Assembly (NCBI RefSeq): GCF_003369915.1
Contig: NW_022881614.1
Coordinates: 1,571,001 to 1,635,000, forward strand
DNA length: 64,000 nt
Source of the DNA: Drosophila miranda
Lineage: Eukaryota > Arthropoda > Insecta > Diptera > Drosophilidae
Reading direction: 5' to 3'
Shown: positions 63,341-64,000 of the stretch, one piece after another
How positions within the stretch are numbered: position 1 is the first letter of the stretch
Layout: each line of letters starts with the position of its first letter
Position numbers and translations under genes: made by a program
Notes under the pieces: generated by a model
What the model saw: only the letters and a program-made list of their open reading frames with translations
Database searches by the model: none
What the model was told of the DNA's origin: nothing

Positions 63341-64000
63341 TTATTTAAAGCAGTTTTATTTTATATTTCTTTAATAGTGATACGCCCTGGCATATATCGA
63401 TTGGTTTGATTATACATACATAGCATAGGTTTGTTTTCTGGTTTAATTCCAAGTTGGCGGACACTTTGCCTGAGCATACCCTTAGCCTTTGCTCCGCTTA
63501 GGTTACGCTTTGAACTGTTAACTTGCATTCGTTAAGGTGGCCGGCATTCATCTCATCTCCTGTCGCGTCTTTCTCCAAATATGTGTATCCGATGTACATA
63601 TAGAGGGGTATATATTTAGATAGATTTTAAAATGTATTTTATGTACTATATATATGTAAGAAGGAGTGGTTCAGCTGGCCTATTGAGGGGGCAGCGGAGA
63701 TAAGCAACAGCAGTAATAACAGCAGCAGAGGAACATCTGATTAGCAGCAACAGCAGTAGTAACAGCAGCAGCAACAGCAGTAGTAACAGCAGCAGATCAA
63801 CAGCGGACAGAGAAGAAGAGGAACCGAGCGAAGCAGTGAAAAGGAGAGAACAGCAGCATACGGACGCGACTCAAGCAGCAGCAGAAAATCAGCAGAAATA
63901 AGCCGTAACATTAAGAACTTTTGTAAGCACACATACCAGGCCACCGCGATAATAATACGAATAAACAATACTCTAAATAATATCTTACATTTGGGAGAAG
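63341..64000 (+). other. low-complexity AT and CAG/CAA/TAG-type repeats; possible LTR at window edge
   Basis: A TATATA-type box near 63,610 and a 24-bp imperfect repeat (cagcagtagtaacagcagcag, 63690-63795) are followed by A-rich sequence ending cttaca then tttgggagaag, which could be an LTR end plus primer site. The window stops here, so this is not testable. No convincing coding sequence; the long leucine-rich minus-strand reading is a repeat artefact. Confidence 0.3.

Noticed and set aside
63741-63968. Leucine/cysteine-rich minus-strand reading
   Set aside because: Translation of the CAG/CAA/TAG-type repeat; no gene structure.
1-64000. tRNA, rRNA, snRNA or riboswitch genes
   Set aside because: I found no cloverleaf with conserved A/B boxes or other recognisable RNA gene; only the tRNA-complementary primer sites of retroelements.

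Overview
The window is eukaryotic and almost certainly from a Drosophila genome. The right end carries short-intron host genes with GT..AG splice sites, TATA boxes and signal peptides. The rest is packed with LTR retrotransposons and with copies of a DINE-1/INE-1-type (Helentron-derived) repeat typical of fruit flies. From memory, the repeat variant resembles that of the obscura group (D. pseudoobscura/miranda relatives). Dense nested transposons beside host genes carrying single-base frameshifts would fit a repeat-rich, degenerating region such as a neo-Y or pericentromere. Both the species and the chromosome are inferences.

Layout. 1-1262: reverse transcriptase (RT) fragment of a 412/mdg1-like element, then a possible copia-like LTR. 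2019-6883 (-): broken BEL/Pao element (BEL1). 6884-11229 (-): a second small RT fragment, a 412-like LTR, and the 3' half of a 412-like element split by a DINE-1 copy, ending in a partial DINE-1. 11829-18835 (-): a complete gypsy-type errantivirus with LTRs, a tRNA-Lys type primer site, gag, pol and env, and a TGTA target duplication. 18840-24822 (+): BEL2. 24823-37788 (-): BEL3 with an env gene, into which a young complete mag-like Ty3/gypsy element (26474-31158, +) has jumped with an ATATC target duplication. 37931-40970 (+): DINE-1, then the 3' half of env-bearing BEL4 and its LTR-like repeat. 41010-47447 (-): GC-rich BEL6 fragment and BEL5. 47938-49312: a candidate DNA transposon with imperfect inverted ends enclosing one two-exon gene. 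49492-49959: a truncated secreted-protein exon against a solo LTR-like repeat. 50051-51766: two DINE-1 copies.

The host part runs from about 52.9 kb to 63 kb, all genes on the minus strand. It holds a secreted trypsin-inhibitor-like (TIL) protein with a broken 5' duplicate, a muscle-type (ZASP/Enigma-like) PDZ protein, and a tandem array of seven related small secreted proteins. The array members share four cysteines, a signal-peptide first exon that is 42 nt long in nearly every member, and one short phase-0 intron. Two DINE-1 insertions punctuate the array. The TIL and PDZ genes and one array member carry single-base frameshifts, and the last array member appears to lack its ATG.

The retroelements do not cooperate with the host genes; they are parasites layered by successive insertion. 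The nesting order (BEL3, then mag into its env and BEL2 into its LTR, then gypsy into BEL2) can be read from target duplications and interrupted frames. The secreted array is the most likely undescribed biology here.
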